Source: Candidatus Moranbacteria bacterium CG23_combo_of_CG06-09_8_20_14_all_35_22 (GTDB taxonomy: Bacteria; Patescibacteriota; Minisyncoccia; Moranbacterales; UBA2206). From it: 5,369 nt of DNA. The notes under the pieces were generated by a model, which worked only from the letters and a program-made list of their open reading frames with translations, was not told where the DNA came from and made no database searches. A program made the position numbers and the translations under genes. Of this stretch, positions 4,178 to 5,369 are shown piece by piece. Where the stretch lies: positions 1-5,369 of the forward strand of contig PCRW01000055.1 of the NCBI GenBank assembly GCA_002772115.1. Reading direction: 5' to 3'. The number at the start of each line of letters is the position of its first letter. Position 1 is the stretch's first letter.

Positions 4178-5287
4178 ATGAGAGAAATATTAAATAAAAT
4201 TCAAGAACTAAAAATTAAACTCCCGACAATTCGGGACTATTTGGATGTTAACAGAAAAACACAGAAGATTACAGAATTGACACAGAAGAGCGAGGAAGGG
4301 GGTTTTTGGAATGATTCGCAAAACGCAGGGAAGATTATGCAGGAGATTGAAGAATTGAAAAAAGAAGTTTTGGAAGTTGAAGAAATTGAAAATAGACTGA
4401 AAGATGCAGAGGAGATGGTTAAAATTTTAGAAAGTGAACCCGCCCATAATGTTTCGCATAATGAGGCGGGCAGGGAAATTGAAAAAGAAGTAATGGAAAT
4501 TGAAGAAAAAATAAATTCACTAGAATTTAAAACTCTTTTTTCGGAGGAATATGATCGAAATGATGCCATCATAAATATCATAAGTGGTGTAGGCGGAGTG
4601 GATGCTCAAGATTGGTCGGAAATGCTTTTGCGGATGTATTTGAAGTGGGCGGAGAGAAATAACTTCAAAGCAAAACTAATGGACGAAACTCGCGGACAAG
4701 AAGCGGGGATAAAAAGTGCAACATTGGAAATTTCTGGTAGCTTTGCTTATGGCTATTTGAAAAGCGAAGCGGGGGTGCATCGCTTGGTGCGACTTTCGCC
4801 TTTTAATGCCGACAATCTTCGCCAAACTTCTTTTGCGCTAGTGGAAGTAATGCCCGTAATTGCGGAGATAAAAGAAGTAAAAATAAATCCGCAGGATCTT
4901 CGCGTGGATGTGTATCGATCGAGTGGTGCAGGTGGGCAAAGCGTCAACACGACTGATAGTGCCGTGCGCATCACGCATCTTCCAACCGGCGTTGTTGTTT
5001 CTTGCCAAAATGAAAGAAGTCAATTGCAAAACAAAGAACAAGCGATGAAAATTTTGCGTGCTAAATTGCATAAAAAATATTTGGAAGATTTGGAAATAGA
5101 AAAAATGAAATTACGCGGTGAACAACCTAGCGCCGAGTGGGGCAGTCAAATTCGCTCATATGTGATTCATCCATATAAAATGGTCAAAGATCATCGCACA
5201 AAATATGAAACAGCGGGGGCGGAAAGCGTTTTAGAAGGAAATCTCAATGAATTTATGGAAAGCTATTTGAAGTATTTGAAAAAATAG
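4178..5287 (+). CDS. prfB: Peptide chain release factor 2 (RF2), frameshift-free
   Basis: This 369-residue class I release factor acts in the ribosomal A site, recognising UGA and UAA and triggering peptide release. The N-terminal helical hairpin covers about 1-125. SGVGGVDAQDWSEML (136-150) is RF2-typical. The SPF anticodon-like tripeptide lies at 207-209, which separates RF2 from RF1, and the catalytic GGQ at 252-254 in SSGAGGQSVNTTDSAVR. The conserved WGSQIRSYV follows at 321-329. Length agrees with E. coli RF2 (365). The ATG at 4178 aligns with the family start; an in-frame TTG at 4151 would add nine unlikely residues. Many bacteria autoregulate prfB through an in-frame UGA after codon 25 and a +1 frameshift. 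Here the matching site reads TAT TTG GAT (Y21-L22-D23), so it is translated in one frame. Its Arg codons are mostly CGN (14 of 20). The upstream promoter is unclear. Confidence 0.96.
   Translation: MREILNKIQELKIKLPTIRDYLDVNRKTQKITELTQKSEEGGFWNDSQNAGKIMQEIEELKKEVLEVEEIENRLKDAEEMVKILESEPAHNVSHNEAGREIEKEVMEIEEKINSLEFKTLFSEEYDRNDAIINIISGVGGVDAQDWSEMLLRMYLKWAERNNFKAKLMDETRGQEAGIKSATLEISGSFAYGYLKSEAGVHRLVRLSPFNADNLRQTSFALVEVMPVIAEIKEVKINPQDLRVDVYRSSGAGGQSVNTTDSAVRITHLPTGVVVSCQNERSQLQNKEQAMKILRAKLHKKYLEDLEIEKMKLRGEQPSAEWGSQIRSYVIHPYKMVKDHRTKYETAGAESVLEGNLNEFMESYLKYLKK
4439..4470 (+). repeat. GC-rich inverted repeat inside prfB
   Basis: CCCGCC (4439-4444) and GGCGGG (4465-4470) are perfect inverted repeats around a 20-base loop that itself contains CATAATG twice. 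The hairpin encodes residues at about 88-98 (PAHNVSHNEAG), which fall at the variable tip of the N-terminal helical hairpin of RF2, where E. coli RF2 is about five residues shorter. The GC-only stem stands out from the AT-rich surroundings. It may be a small palindromic element inserted in frame, or chance; only the pairing is certain. Confidence 0.35.
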
Positions 5288-5328
5288 TTTATAATATTAT
5301 TACTAACTGAAACCACTGAAGAATAGCC

Positions 5329-5357
5329 TCGATTTTTTTCCTTAAAAATGTTAAAAT
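5329..5357 (+). promoter_or_regulatory. Candidate promoter for the next gene (outside window)
   Basis: TAAAAT at 5352-5357 is one mismatch from TATAAT and is preceded by TG at 5349-5350, making an extended -10. The expected -35 region 17 bases upstream (5329-5334, TCGATT) is a poor match to TTGACA. The space between the prfB stop and the window end has no other gene and no clear GC-rich terminator. The call rests mainly on the extended -10. Confidence 0.4.
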
Positions 5358-5369
5358 AGTAGTAGATAA

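Noticed and set aside
481..5071. Minus-strand open frames opposite the genes (for example 889-1281, 1299-1535 and 4237-4581)
   Set aside because: They are antisense to well-supported genes, and their Phe/Ser-rich translations are what reverse reading of Lys/Glu-rich genes gives.
192..5287. UGA recoded as an amino acid, as in Gracilibacteria or Absconditabacteria
   Set aside because: No gene contains an in-frame TGA, and a complete RF2 gene is present, which fits UGA remaining a stop codon.

Overview
The window is AT-rich, tightly packed and coded on one strand. Six genes lie on the plus strand: a NYN-domain RNase-like protein, a rubrerythrin with an N-terminal rubredoxin-type domain, a small charged protein of unknown function, a predicted HExxH metallopeptidase, a ZIP-family metal transporter and peptide chain release factor 2 (prfB). 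Gene starts lacking a recognisable Shine-Dalgarno sequence, short AT-only intergenic repeats and the style of the proteins suggest a member of the Patescibacteria (CPR), perhaps a Parcubacteria/Moranbacteria-like lineage. That placement is an inference from style, not from a phylogenetic marker comparison.

Positions 1-191 hold the end of an upstream transcription unit (a hairpin terminator near 22-50), then a good sigma70-type promoter with an extended -10 (102-129), then a structured GC-rich leader (141-184) just before the NYN gene. From 192 to 3029 the genes nyn, rubrerythrin, small protein and metallopeptidase are separated by only 22, 12 and 11 bases, so they probably form one operon driven by that promoter. 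Directly after the metallopeptidase stop codon, and in the same frame, lies a 20-codon remnant of a second rubrerythrin C-terminus (3042-3104). The small-protein/metallopeptidase pair is therefore bracketed by two diverged copies of the rubrerythrin 3' end. The pair looks like a later insertion, or the replacement of a tandem rubrerythrin copy. The Arg codon choice of the metallopeptidase (mostly AGA) also differs from that of prfB (mostly CGN).

A perfect AT-only 34-base palindrome (3087-3120) closes this unit. The ZIP transporter gene follows, flanked on both sides by related AT-rich palindromic repeats of about 100 bases (3137-3234 and 4027-4129). prfB (4178-5287) encodes a full-length RF2 with SPF and GGQ motifs in one continuous frame, without the programmed frameshift found in many bacteria. 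A candidate promoter for the next gene lies at the right edge.

Functionally, the window combines peroxide defence (rubrerythrin), divalent metal uptake (ZIP), probable RNA processing or decay (NYN), a putative membrane-associated or exported zinc peptidase, and translation termination. The rubrerythrin and ZIP genes fit a metal/redox theme. The link of the peptidase to its neighbours rests only on position.
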